This document shows, in pieces, positions 46,401 to 57,254 of a stretch of 64,000 bases of DNA. Under the pieces are notes generated by a model. That model was not told where the DNA came from. It searched no databases and saw nothing but the letters and a program-made list of their open reading frames with translations. Origin of the DNA: Ceratopteris richardii (Eukaryota; Streptophyta; Polypodiopsida; Polypodiales; Pteridaceae); the NCBI GenBank assembly GCA_020310875.1, contig CM035412.1, positions 133,902,773-133,966,772 on the forward strand, read 5' to 3'. The translations under genes were made by a program, and so were the position numbers. Each line of letters opens with the position of its first letter. Positions within the stretch are counted from its first letter, which is position 1.

Positions 46401-47050
46401 TGTTGGAAGTAGCCAGAGGCATAGAAGACGCGGAAGCATGTAACGACAGAGCAGGGAGCCAGTCGAATCTTTTTTCAAAGAATCATGTTTTAGAAATACT
46501 TTTCAAAAAACCTCCAATAGTGATTTTTATCACTAATGTAACATATGTAACATAGAAAAACCCTTTTCTTAATTTCTCGCTCCATTTTGTGCAAGCCGAG
46601 GAGTCCTCGAGCTTGAGGAGCTTAGGTAGAACAAGCGTATCAGTTTTCGTTATTTTTAGACACCGTTTACCCTTCCAAATAGCATCTAGGACCTAATTTT
46701 TAACTATGCCGATCACTAGATGTGAAACCGGTCAAAACTAGTCTAGAAACTATAAAAAGAGCTAGAGAGCTCATTTTTTAGGTTAGCTTGTTTGAGTAGA
46801 GAAGAGCTTAGAGCTATTTTGAACTTGTAAGAGTGTTCTTGAGTAATAGAGTTAATTTCTCACCTTCCATTGTGTCTTGCTTGTCTCTTCGTAGTGTGTG
46901 TGTATGTGTGTGTGCATCTTTGTGCTTCTCACCTTCACTCTCACTTCATCTCACATTCACGATCTTCATATCACTCCTATCTCTTCCGCGGATTGACAAT
47001 TAAGGAGGTGAAGCTTCTTACGTGGTTCTCACCATTGTGCTAGAGCAACA
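46401..47050 (+). repeat. G2 3' LTR
   Basis: 650 bases, TGTTGGAAG to AGAGCAACA, followed by the target duplicate AGTGC and resumed C1 integrase coding DNA. Confidence 0.93.
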
Positions 47051-47055
47051 AGTGC

Positions 47056-49364
47056 ATGGTCAAGAGTCAAGCTTTACCACATAGATTGTGGCTTGAGGCT
47101 GTCATGTGTGCAGCATATGTACTGAATAGGTGTCCCACTAAAGCGCTGCAGTCTATCACTCCATATGAGGTTTGGCATGACTGGAAGCCATCTCTTGCTC
47201 ATTTGCATGTTTTTGGTTGTTTGGCATATGCACTAGTGCCTGAACAACATCGCAAAAAATTGGATGATAAGGCAGTAAAATGTATTTTTGTTGGGTACAG
47301 TTCTGAAAGTAAAGGCTATCATTTGTATCATCCACAGACTAGACGCATTGTGGTTAGCCATGATGTTGTCTTTGTGGAATATGCTATTCAGCCATTGCTT
47401 TCATGTACTAAGGAGACATCTGTTAGCTCCAAAGACATGTACGATACTTTGATGCCTCTTTTTAGAGGTGGACAGTCTAGTGCTGGTCCTGATGAGGGAA
47501 CTTCTCAACCTTTGTAGGTTTCATATGATGATGCAGATCATTCCATTTCTGATGCAGATTTAGATGATGCACTTGTTGATGAGAAAGCTGATATTGAGCA
47601 GGCAAAAACTATGCTAAAATGGCTGGTGCAAACTTTGCGTGACAGCAAATTATATGCACCTTTGTCATATCGTACTTGTTCAGGCTCTCACATTGTCTCC
47701 TTTGCATCAGATTGCTATGCTATGGCTGCCTCTAGCCTCTGTGATGAGTTCAGGCTCTCATAGTGCCTCCTTTGCATCAGATTGCTATGCTATGGCTGCC
47801 TCTAGCATCTGTGATGAGAATGAGCCTATTTCTTTTGATGAAACACAGAATTCAGAAAATTGGATGGCTGCTATGCAATTTGAATATGATGCTATAATGA
47901 AGAATGGTACATGGTCTTTATGTGACTTGCCTCCTGGCAAGAAGGCCATTGGCACTAAGTGGGTATACAAGTTGAAGCGTAAACATGATGGTACAGTTGA
48001 CAGGGATAAGGCTAGGCTTGTTGCAAAGGGTTATGCGCAGGAAAGAGGCATTGATTTTGATGAGACCTTTGCACCTACATGTCGTATGACTACTATTTGG
48101 AGCATTTTTGCACTTGGAGCCCATCATGGTTGGAATGTACATCAGTTGGACATTAAAATAGCATTTCTGAATGGTGACTTGCATGAAGAAGTGTATGTTT
48201 TTCAGCCCCGTGGCTTTGTGCAGAAAGGGCATGAAAACCAGGTGTGCAGGTTAAAGAAGGCATTATATATATGGTTTAAAGCAAGCACCACGTGCTTGGT
48301 ATGAGAAGATACATGCCTATCTGGTTGCACATGGTTTTGAGAGCAGTCCAACTGAAAGCACCTTATATATTAAGCATGCTAATGATGTGCTTCTGATCAT
48401 TGTTGTCTATGTTGACGACATGCTGCTCACTGGTCCTATTGAGAAGCATATTGCTGATTTCAAGGCTGATTTGCATGCCTCATTTGAGATGTCTGATTTG
48501 GGGCATTTGCATCACTATTTGGGTATTCAGTTTATGCAAGTTGATGGTGGAATGGCTTTGTGTCAAACGAAATATATTGACACATTATTGCAACATTTTG
48601 GCCTTGAAGACTGTAAGCCTATTGCCACTCCTATGGAGACAGGTTTACGATTGAGTCTTCATGATGCTCGAGATGCATTTGATGTTGTTCTCTATCAGCA
48701 GGTTGTTGGATGCTTGATTTACTTATGCATTACTCAGGCAAATATTCACTTTGTTGTCTCACAGATGAGCAGGTTTATGCATTGCCCATGAGTCGTGCAT
48801 TGGAAGGCGGTTAAGCGCATCTTTTGCTACTTGAGTGGTGCTCGGCTACTTGGGTTGTTTTATCCCAAGGGGGGATCACTACCGCAAGATTTGCATGCTT
48901 TTTTTGACTCAGATTGGGCTGGTTGCTATGATACTCGTGTGTCCACTAGTGGTTTTTGCTTCATGCTTGGTAGCTTATGTATATCTTGTTTGAGCAAGAA
49001 GCCGCCTACTGTGGCCACTTCCAGTTGCGAGGCTGAGTATAGGGTAGCTGTCACAGCGACTGTTGAGTGTGTGTGGCTCAGACGCCTTATGGCTGATTTG
49101 GGTGTTGGCCAGTCTTCTGCCACCACCATCGTCACTGACAGTCAGAGCGCATTGGCAGTTGCGAGGAACCCTGTGTTCAATGCTCGCACTAAGCACATTG
49201 AGGTGCATTATCACTATGTCAAGGAGAGGTTCTTTGCTGGGGAGATCAGCTTGGCATATGTGCCCACGTAGGAGAACATTGCAGACCTTTTCACGAAGGC
49301 TCTGCCAAGGGAGAAGTTTGAAGCTTTCCGCAAAGCTTTGGGCTTACTTCCTTTTGTGGAGTGA
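47056..49364 (+). pseudogene. C1 integrase end, RT and RNase H (right part)
   Basis: Resumes the C1 polyprotein after G2: MVKSQALPHRLWLEAVMC..., CLAYALVPEQHRKKLDDKA, then RT (GTKWVYKLKRKHDGTVDRDK, HQLDIKIAFLNGDLHEEVY, VYVDDMLLTG, LGIQFMQVDGG) and RNase H (FFDSDWAGCYDTRVSTSGF, SSCEAEYRVAVTA, SQSALAVARNPVFNARTKH), ending FRKALGLLPFVE. Lesions include a TAG after SQPL (47515), a 70-base tandem duplication (47679-47818), a frame change in ALYIWFKAS where ALYGLKQAP is normal, a TGA after FMHCP and a TAG in VPT-ENIADLF. Non-functional. Confidence 0.9.
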
Positions 49365-49438
49365 GTTCCACATAGCTTGGCACTTCCTTATACATGAGTG
49401 CCAGCTCCTTGTTCATCGCATCACTCCCAGGGGGGATT

Positions 49439-49669
49439 TGTTGATATGTTTAGGTAGTGATGTGTGTGAACACACTATGACTGTCGGGGCACTTTTTTCC
49501 CTCTTTAGGAGGTTTTTTTCCCCCAGCTTGTATATACGCCTATTGCCTTAATGGGCTACTTATCTTTATACATTCTCTAGTAATACATTCAATATTGTGT
49601 GTTTGTGCTCCAAGCTTCTTCTTCTTCCTTGTGTTGTTCGCGTGCTTCCGTAGACATCTATCTCCAACA
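49439..49669 (+). repeat. C1 3' LTR
   Basis: 231 bases, TGTTGATATGTTTAGG to CCAACA, followed by the GTGGA duplicate and then G1 leader sequence. Confidence 0.92.
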
Positions 49670-49801
49670 GTGGAGACGGTGATGATGATGAAGATGAAGG
49701 AGGAATAAAACTAAAAAACTGAACTGAAAATGGTGATTTTTTCACCTTCCAACATCGCTACTCTACGTCTTACCATCACACGCTCATCCTCCAAGCTATC
49801 T
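49670..49801 (-). other. G1 leader, part adjoining the primer site
   Basis: Short piece of the G1 leader on the far side of C1. Nothing coding is visible. Confidence 0.7.
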
Positions 49802-49825
49802 CCCCGGCAACGGCGCCAAATTTGG
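49802..49825 (-). other. G1 primer binding site region
   Basis: The minus strand reads CCAAATTTGGCGCC then GTTGCCGGGGA, identical in this core to the G2 primer region, and directly abuts the G1 LTR. Confidence 0.85.
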
Positions 49826-50447
49826 TGTCACTCTAGCACAATGGTAAGTACCAACGTGAGGGGCTCCACCTCATAAATGTCAATCCGTGGAGATGTGAGG
49901 ACCAGTATGAAGACCAAGAGCAAGTGAAGTGCACAAGTGCGTTAGTGAAAGCACACAAGCATGCACACACATACACACACACGCACACAAGGTAAGAGCA
50001 AAGAGTGGAACAATGGAAGATCCTCGATTGCAAATGAACTCTCTTACGAAGTTGAAATCTACAACAAGCTAACCTCAAAAATGAGCTCTCCAGCCCTTTT
50101 TAAAGTTTTTGAGTGGTTTTGGCCCTGTCTAGACCTAGTGTCTGGCCTCGTTAAAAATTAGGTTCTAGGGCTTATTTGGGGGCTCAAACGAAATCTAAAA
50201 ATTATGAAAATTGGTAGTATGATACATCTCCTCAAGCTCAAGGACTCCTTGGCGTGAACAAAATGGAGTTGTAAAAATAGAAAATGGTATTTACAATGAT
50301 TTTTAGTGATAAAAATCACTGTTTTTATAGGGATTTCTTCTGAAAATTTGACATGTGATTCTTGGAGCTCCCTACTTGCTCTTTCTTCTTGTGTGTCCAC
50401 TTCTTTGATGCACTTCCATGCTTTGTCCTTGACCTTGAGCTTCAACA
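49826..50447 (-). repeat. G1 5' LTR
   Basis: 622 bases, minus-strand start TGTTGAAGCTC and end AGAGTGACA. Homologous to the G2 LTR over many blocks (for example the reverse complements of GGAGTCCTC, ATTTTTATCACT and GGATTGACA), but clearly diverged. It interrupts the gag of copia C0 at 50447/50448. Confidence 0.85.
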
Positions 50448-50678
50448 CAAGTGCATCTTTGGAGCACCATGTGCTCAATCTTTCTTGCTCTTCTTGTGTA
50501 GGTTGACCTTCATTCCTAAAACTTGGCATAACTTCATCTTCAACTATATAACCATATATATTCCTGCCTTGAAGATAAGCTTCCATCCTTAAAGACTAGG
50601 CTTAGTCACCTCTATCCAATTTGTCAATTGATGAAGGAAATCCATCTGCCATGTTGTCCAACCTTGCTCTTATACCAC
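50448..50678 (-). pseudogene. C0: copia gag N-terminus and primer site
   Basis: The minus strand shows a primer site (GTGGTATAAGAGC, 50678-50666), an ATG-initiated gag start (MADGFPSSIDKLDRGD) broken by stops, then MEAYLQGRNIYGYIVEDEVM through TWCSKDALV. C3 gag at 53269 is the same family. The gag stops where the G1 LTR inserted. The continuation should lie beyond the lost 3' end of G1 and is not found in the window. Confidence 0.8.
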
Positions 50679-51411
50679 CGTGAGGATGGATTTGTGCTTG
50701 ATGAAGATGAAGTGGTGCTGCAAAAACTTTGCACTACACCAGCCAAATGAATTCTAGAGATATGTGGTTGGCCCTTTTAGCTTGCCAAAGGATGTATTAG
50801 AGACCCTATGTATCTTGGAAGAGCACTCTCAAAAAGATGAATCAAAACAAATAGGTAGGAGTTGATCCAAGAGTAAAAAACTTGCTATTTTTGTTCCTAC
50901 ACCTGTTTAGTGTTTTGAACAGTTCTCTAAACACAGTAGCAATTGGCTTAATTCCTTTTGGGGAACTCTAATTAATATAGTAATCTAACAACCATGACTG
51001 ATTTCATAAAAAATGATGGACTACATGCAGAGAAAGGAGCTTAGCAAGTCACAACTCTATCCCGATATTCACGGGCTGCAATAGTCATTAGACTAGTGAG
51101 CAAGGATATGCTAATATCTGACAATCTTAAGAAACAATGCTAATGAAACTTTTTAGGATTATAATAGACAACATTTTGATTCTATCATGCTTTAAATCAT
51201 GGCAAATGATCAACTACACACTGAGAACAAGCTCTAAGAAAATCACCATTCTGATGGAGTACTAACAGAGAAGTAAAATATAATGATCATATATGTATTA
51301 AATCATGTAAAACTACAATGTCATTGGCAACCATGCATTGCTCAATGTGTGAGAGGTGAATGAGCTATGAGATGAGCTCTCACGTCATAATAAAACTCAC
51401 TCAAAGTGACT
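50679..51411 (-). repeat. C0 LTR (degenerate)
   Basis: Read on the minus strand this resembles the 3' part of the C3 LTRs and the segment at 54752-55655 (for example AGCAAGTTTTT, CCAAGGTACATAG and CTCTTCACA-like ends). It directly precedes the C0 primer site in the element's orientation. The outer end is unclear. Confidence 0.65.
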
Positions 51412-51850
51412 GTTGGAATAGATGGATGGACACTCCAAGAAATGAGTAGGTACTGCCAAATCCTGCTTAGTACCAGACCCTAGTAGCTTTAGAGATGATA
51501 TGTGGGCCCTCTTAGCTTTCCAAAGGCACTATGCAAGTGCCTATGTACTTTGGAAATGTTGTAAGATAAGATTGAATCAAAACACGCTACTTCCAAATAG
51601 AAGGATCAATGAAAACCTTCTAGTTTTTATCATACACTTGCTGCTTGTTATGCTCAGTGCTACTAGTACAGTAGGAATTAGAAAAATTACTTTTAGAGGT
51701 ATCTAACTAGCTTAGTAAGCTAATGATTCCAAGTGAAATCACTTGAAATGATGCACTATACACAGAGCAATAATTTTAACAAATGAATCATTTCCCCTGA
51801 TTTTTTGGGACCTCTATAGAGTTTGACCAGTGAGTGCTTCGACACGCTTT
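51412..51850 (-). repeat. second degenerate LTR-like segment of the C0/C3 family
   Basis: Blocks such as GATATGTGGGCCCTCTTAG and CTTAGTAAGCTAA repeat in the same order and orientation as in 50679-51411 and 54752-55655. It is probably a relic LTR; ends could not be fixed. Confidence 0.45.
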
Positions 51851-52196
51851 TCTCCAAATTTGCTAAATATATTTCCTTAAAAAATTTTCAGCATGTAGAT
51901 AACTTGGATTTTTCGTTTTTCCTCTTCCTACACTTGCTATTACAGCATAGCTAAAAAGGGCACATGTAGAGAGAGGGAGAGAGAGTGGTAGAGAAGAGAG
52001 AGAGCACGAGAGAGAGAGAGAGAGAGAGACAAAGAGAGAGATTTGTCTTGCTCTTTCTAATGGTGGTGATCTCATATGAAAATAATTCTCTAATCTTCAA
52101 CTTTGTGAGGATGGTACAAATTGCAAACTAGTAGCTATGGAGTCATACGCAACAACAAAGATGAGAATTTCAAGAGTCTTTACGAGGGTTAAAACA
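51851..52196. other. left flank of C3, with a GA microsatellite
   Basis: Non-coding sequence including a GA/AG-rich microsatellite at about 51967-52040. No protein homology seen. Confidence 0.6.
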
Positions 52197-53240
52197 TGTT
52201 GGTACATTTGGCAAGCCTTGATGCTTGACCAAATATCAAGGGCTTATCACATACCATTTTTTGATCACTCATAGATGAAAACCTCTTATAAAAGCAATGG
52301 AGTTTAACTCTTGAGATAAAAGTAAAACGAATTGTTTGAGAGAATCTCGTGGTTTTACAAGTTGTAAATCACACCCACCTCGTGTTTGGAATCAAATCAA
52401 TCACCACCCTAAAAGTAGGAACAAATTTAGGTGGTAAAATTCGAAATTCAAATTCAATTCATGAGTATATATACATGTGACTTTTAGCTGCAAAAAAAAG
52501 AGCAGAGTAGGAGGAGTCATTGAGCTTTATGTTTGTGGATACACTAAGCCTACATATGTATGAGTAAACCTACATTATCTCCCTTGTATCATACTTTCAT
52601 AATCATATACATTTGAGTCATTTAGTGCAAGTCATTATCTGTTTACTATTGTCTGTTACATTGTCATTTTTCAATGATATTGATTAATTGATTTCTTTGC
52701 ATATAATCATTCTTTTGATATGATTCAGCTTGGGATAGGTAGCATGATCCATCTTGCTATATATCAATTTTCAAATCATTTGGTTCATCATAGTGTGAGA
52801 TAAGTTCTCTATAAGCAACCTATGTCTGCTCACTATCATCTTCCTAAAAAGTCGAGATTACACCCCAACTTCTTAATATCATTTCTCATCATATACTAAT
52901 CCTAAATTAGTGAGATAACTTCTAATAGTGAGCTAAGGTCTTCATTTATCTATGTCTAAAAGCTTGTAGGTCAATTGTTACCATTGAGTGAGCACTGAGT
53001 ATTTTTCTAAGAGGAACCTAGTCCATAAATAGCAAGTTTTTGGAGTCCTTCAAATCTAACAGTTATTTGTTTTGCTATAACAATTTGGGAATGATGTTCG
53101 AAGGTACATAGTAAGTCAAAATACATATTTAGGAAGCTAAATGTGTTGATTAAGGTACTCAAAAGATACATTGGCAGGTGTAGAGCAGGATTTTTGCAAC
53201 AACATCTCATCTTTCGAGTGTATTCAACTATCTCCTCATA
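52197..53240 (+). repeat. C3 5' LTR
   Basis: 1044 bases, TGTTGGTACATTTGG to CTCCTCATA, followed by GTGGTATTAGAGC, a variant primer site. Confidence 0.88.
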
Positions 53241-53253
53241 GTGGTATTAGAGC
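53241..53253 (+). other. C3 primer binding site
   Basis: GTGGTATTAGAGC; one mismatch from the usual TGGTATCAGAGC. Confidence 0.75.
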
Positions 53254-53268
53254 AATCATCAACACAAC

Positions 53269-54664
53269 ATGGGAGATGGATTCCCATCATCTATTGAAAA
53301 ATCGGATCAAGGTAATTACTCTGCTTGGTCACTTAGAATGGAAGCATATCTTCAAGGTAGAAATCTCTATGGCTACATATCTGGAGATGAGATAATGCCA
53401 ATAATCAGAAGCTAAGGTCAACCTACTCAAGAAGGACAAGATGAAGTTCCATTTTTTCAAGAAGTATCTTGCTCTTGTTGAAAATCAAACATGGAAAACA
53501 TCAAAGAGCCTAAGGCCAAATGGAGGGGGAGAATATTTCTCTCATGAATGTGATGCCTATCTCGAAGAGAGGGGTACTAAAATATTACAACAAGGTATAC
53601 TCTAGAGCAAAATGGAGTGGTAGAAAGGAGGAATAGAACCATAGCAGAAGTTGCAAGATCAATACTAGATGAGAAGAGATTACCAAACTACCTATGGGCA
53701 GAGGCTATATCAATAGCCACCTACCCAATCAATAGGCTTCCATCCAAGGCATTGGATGGAATGACACCATATCAAGCTTGGAATGGAAGAATATCTAGCC
53801 TTGATCATTACGAGATATTTGGATGCATAGCCTATGCACATGTTCCATCACAAATGAGAGGTGAATAGGATCTTAAGGCCGAGAAGTGTGTGCTTATTGG
53901 ATATGAACTAAATAAAAAAGGGTACATATTTTATAATCCAAGAACTAAACACTTTATTGTTAACACAGATGTTGTCTTTGATCAGAACAACTTTTGGTTT
54001 GAATATGATTGCAAGAAATTCAACCTACCTTATGAGCTAGAGGAGGACTTTCCAACATCGCAAAAGGTAAAGGATCACCTACATGAAGATACAAGTGATT
54101 TTGATGATGTCCAAAAGACACAAAAAAGGAACACCAATGCATGGAACAATAAAGGCAAAGAGAAGATGTAGGAGTTGAGAGATATTGCAAAATCTTCTCA
54201 ACAAACAATAAGGAGATCGATTAGGGAAAAGAAGAAGCCAGAAAGGTATGGATTTGAAACCTCTCTAAGAAATCAGAGTTGAGAGAAGAAATGGAGGAAG
54301 AGATAGAAGCTCTTCAAGAGAACCAGACATGGGACCTAGTTCCCAAGAATCCATTCATGAAGATCACTGGATCTAGGTGGATCCATAAGGTAAAAAAGAA
54401 TTCAAATGGTTCAATAAACATGTATAAAGCAAGGCTTGCGGCAAAAGGCTTCGCCCAAACCCAAGGCATAGATTATGAGGAGACTTTCTCTCTTGTGGCA
54501 AAGATGCCAACAATCAGATTTCTCATAAGTATATTTGCTTCAAGGAATCTGACCATCTATGAGATGAATGTCAAAAATGCATTATTGAATGGTTGGATTT
54601 CAGAGGAAGTGTATGTGGCACAACCTCCTCGATTTATAGATGAATCACACCCTCAGTATGTATG
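53269..54664 (+). pseudogene. C3 gag start, integrase and RT start (deleted and broken)
   Basis: ATG 53269 opens MGDGFPSSIEKSDQGNYSAW...MEAYLQGRNLYGYI, stopped at 53413. Near 53440 the sequence jumps to integrase (KKYLALVENQTWK, GGGEYFSHE), continuing VERRNRTIAEVARSIL, YLWAEAISIATYPINRLP and CIAYAHVPSQM. After a linker, RT begins (MEEEIEALQENQTWDLV, MYKARLAAKGFAQTQGIDYE) and stops at HPQYV near 54660. Zinc knuckle, protease and much of gag are deleted, and stops punctuate the rest. Non-functional. Confidence 0.85.
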
Positions 54665-54751
54665 AAAACTCAGAAGCATATTTCAAAACTTCTTCAGCTT
54701 TCTTGCTCCAAGTGGTTTAGTGAAAATATTAGCAACCTACTCATATGTCTC
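54665..54751 (-). pseudogene. family X RNase H C-terminal remnant
   Basis: On the minus strand one frame reads VANIFTKPLGARKLKKF, the characteristic end of copia pol (normally ADIFTKPL). It lies beside the Y-family LTR, so Y appears to sit between this tail and the rest of family X (57255-59203). Confidence 0.65.
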
Positions 54752-55655
54752 TGTGAAGAGATGGATTTGTAGTTGATGAAGATGAAGTGGTCGTGCAAAA
54801 ACTTTCTGCTACACCAACCAAATGGACTCCAAAGATATGTGGTGGGCGCTTTAAGCTTGCCAAAGGATGTATTAGACACTCTATGTACCTTGGAAGATCA
54901 CTCTCAAAAAGTTGAATCAAAACAGATAAGTTGGAGTAGATTCAAGAGCCAAAAACTTGCTAGTTATGTTCATACACCTGTCCAAAGTTTTGAACAATTC
55001 TCTAGCCACAACAACAATTAACTTAATTCCTTTTGGGGAACTCTTATTAACTTAGTAAGCTAACAATCAAGAGTTATCTCAACAAAAAATATGGACTACA
55101 CAAGGAGAAAGATGTTTAGCAAGTGGTAGCATGACCCCGATTTTCCCTAGCTATAATAGTACTCAGACCAGTGAGTAGAAAAATGACAATATCGCAAGAT
55201 TCAAGTATTCAATGCTTATGAAATTTTGAAGGCATATACTAGACAATATGAGGATTGTATCAATTTTTGAATCATGGAAAATGGTGTACGCACCGAGAAA
55301 CAACTCTCACAAAACGACTATTTTGAGAGAGTGCTGATAGAGAAGTAGAAAATGAGGTCACATAGTTGACTTCAAATAATCATAGCGCATGATTGAAACA
55401 TCCAATTTCAATGAAAAGTTTTGAGCATACAGTAGACATAGTGACCTAATACCAAGTTAAATCACTGAAAATGATGCACCAAGCATACAGAAATCATCTC
55501 TCCAATCGGACTAAGAAAATTGAGAGATATGGTAGTGAATATACTTCACAAAAGCATGAAAATATGAACTCAAATGATCATCAAAATGAAAGTATATTGA
55601 TTGTAAAATACAATGGACTTACTGATACATATGTGTGCCTTGAAGCCACACCTTG
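54752..55655 (-). repeat. family Y 3' LTR, truncated
   Basis: Plus-strand start TGTGAAGAG matches the reverse complement of the C3 LTR end (CTCCTCACA). About 900 bases resemble the C0 LTR in the same orientation. Its outer ~140 bases are missing where it is fused to truncated integrase near 55656. Confidence 0.7.
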
Positions 55656-57250
55656 TTGATTCCTCTTTCTTGCAGAAAGGAGTCAAATTCATGGGAGAAG
55701 TACTCTCCCCTTCATCTGACCTTAGCCTTTTTAGTGTTTTACCTGTTTGATTCTCCACAAGAGCCAAATATCTTTTGAAGCATGAAAAGTCTTCATCTTT
55801 GTGTTTCATAAAGTATAATATAGTCCACCTACTAGAATCATCAATAAAGGAGACATAATATCTTGATCAAGATATTGAAGCATCCTTGCTAGGTCCCCAT
55901 ACATCTCTATGAACCAACTCCAAGAGATCTCCATGCATATATCCTTTCTTCATGAATGGTAACTTGTGAGACTTTCCAAATTGACATGCACTACACTTAT
56001 AAATCATGTGTTGTTTTGACAAGTTCAGGAGTCCAAGTACACTTTGGTCCCTGCAAATTTTCTTCAATGATCTTTCACCAATATGTGCTAACCTTTTGTG
56101 CCATACTTCAAATTCTGTGAGTGTGTGACTACCATAATTAAAGAGAGCAATGTTTCTAGTGTCTTGTAATTCAAATGTGAACAATCTACCTATCTTTTCA
56201 CCTTTTGCAATTCTCTTGAATCCTTGACTTGGATCTCCGACAAATGCTCCTACATTTGTGAACCTAACTTGCAATCCTTTCTCTACTATCTGCCCAATAC
56301 TTCTCAAATTCTTTGTAATGGTAGGGGCATAGAGTACCTTACTGAGTAAGGTGATGTTTCCATCAAGTGCTTTGATATTTCCTATTTTCTCCACAGGGTT
56401 TCTTGGATCATCTCCTGTTTGTACCTCATGCTTGTTCCTTGGAACTTCTAAATCTGATAGAAGGCCACATTTCTCACCACATGATTTGAACAACCTGAAT
56501 CTATGTAGAAAACATGCTCATTAGATTTACCTTGCGTCATGACCATATTCATGATTAGCAATGAGTCCTCTTGATTTGAGTCTTCTATGTAGTTATTGAA
56601 GTCTCTTCTTCCCCTATTGCCTCCTTGATAGTTTGAATGGTTGTAATTGTTGTGGTTGACATGGTAATTGTTGAACCTTCCTCTTGAGTAGCCATAACTT
56701 CCTCTATTCTAGCCTCTACCTCTTTGATTCTTGGAATTCCTAAAGCAATTTTTAGTTGTTTGATTAGTTAATCCACAAATAGAGCATGAAGTAGAGACTT
56801 GGGATCTCCCCTTGCCTTGTCTTCCTCCTCTGCCTCTACCTCTACCATGTCCTCCTCTACCTGCATAGTTAGCTTGATGTGTACCTGCTTCATCATCCAC
56901 TTTCTTTCCTCTTCCTTTGTTTTCTTTGGACTTGCTTTTATCAGTATACAAAGCTGAAGATTGATTACCTTTGGAGCTTTCTCCATTGTTGATAAGCTTG
57001 GCCTCTTGAGTAAGTAGTTATCCTATGAATGTGTTGAGATCCATGTATAGATCCATAGCCGTGGTGAATGCTTCCCACTTGTCATCTGCCTTCAAGCCAT
57101 TGATGACCTGCCTTACAATTTGTTCTTCATCTATTACCTCTCCAATGCTTCCCAATTGATCTGGTATGTCCTTGTGCTTTGTGACAAAATCAATCACATT
57201 TTGTTTGGGAGCTTTCTTGAGAGTTGTGAAGTCTAGACATATTTTGCCAA
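55656..57250 (-). pseudogene. family Y copia: gag middle to start of integrase
   Basis: Minus-strand order: gag part FTTLKKAPKQNVIDFVTKHK...VRQVINGLKADDKWEAF, Gly/Arg-rich linker, zinc knuckle CSICGLTNQTTKNCF, protease region (56540-56500, broken), SKVLYAPTITKNLRSIGQIV, GAG-pre-integrase VWHKRLAHIGERSLKK and CSACQFGKSHK, integrase VHRDVWGPSK and DEDFSCFKRYLALVENQTGK. The 1-311 fragment is a close relative. It is truncated within integrase after EYFS-type residues. Confidence 0.85.
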
Positions 57251-57254
57251 ATTC

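Larger units (their letters stand above)
38498..46443 (+). pseudogene. G2 ORF2: unrecognised large coding region in place of pol
   Basis: Open in the -1 frame relative to ORF1 from 38498, overlapping its last 40 bases. No ATG lies near its start, so expression by -1 frameshifting, or a junction scar, is possible. About 1300 codons remain once C2 (40775-44808 with the repeated target) is skipped, with in-frame stops at 39395-39397 (TAA) and 45652-45654 (TAG). Order: a short domain (VDLASWIIDQLYLAQHRW, RIIYMCLAYDLPIEH), Ser/Thr/Pro-rich linkers (very Pro-rich at ~39830-40470), a coiled coil split by C2, then a Trp/Tyr-rich C-terminal domain (WTAFAIKVQNNKQCQDWL, MMATIRHWLPRL). It ends 43 bases inside the 3' LTR. 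No RT, RNase H or integrase motif is seen. It could be env-like, a second gag, or captured sequence. Confidence 0.7.
31189..47050 (+). mobile_element. G2: Ty3/gypsy-type element lacking RT, RNase H and integrase
   Basis: LTRs of 651 and 650 bases (31189-31839, 46401-47050), target duplication GGTGC/AGTGC (31184-31188, 47051-47055), gypsy primer site at 31840, polypurine tract before 46401. ORF1 (33717-38537) is an open gag-protease. From the point where G1 continues into RT, G2 instead has ORF2, of unrecognised sequence, reaching into the 3' LTR. Copia C2 (40775-44803) interrupts ORF2. The element must borrow RT and integrase, so it is non-autonomous; a G1-like relative is the obvious candidate helper (inference). 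Confidence 0.9.
28637..49669 (+). mobile_element. C1: Ty1/copia element inserted in the G1 leader, itself split by G2
   Basis: LTRs of 231 bases at both ends (28637-28867, 49439-49669) flanked by perfect GTGGA duplications (28632-28636, 49670-49674). Coding DNA runs 29221-31188 and resumes after G2 at 47056-49364. The family is a different copia lineage from T1, with short LTRs and a primer site reading TGGTATCAAAGC. Frameshifts and stops are scattered through it. Confidence 0.93.
17610..50447 (-). mobile_element. G1: minus-strand Ty3/gypsy element, outermost layer of the nest
   Basis: Read on the minus strand: LTR (50447-49826), gypsy primer site, leader (49801-49670 continuing at 28636-27303), gag, protease, RT, RNase H, integrase, a second protease domain and a repeat-motif tail ending near 17610. 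Two elements interrupt it: copia C1 (28637-49669) in the leader and a solo copia LTR (19355-20387) in integrase. The 3' LTR is missing. Many frameshifts and stops show an old, dead copy. gag and protease are clearly related to G2, and G1 may represent the autonomous type of that family (inference). Confidence 0.85.

Noticed and set aside
51967-52075. Ser/Leu-rich minus-strand frame
   Set aside because: Translation of a GA microsatellite.
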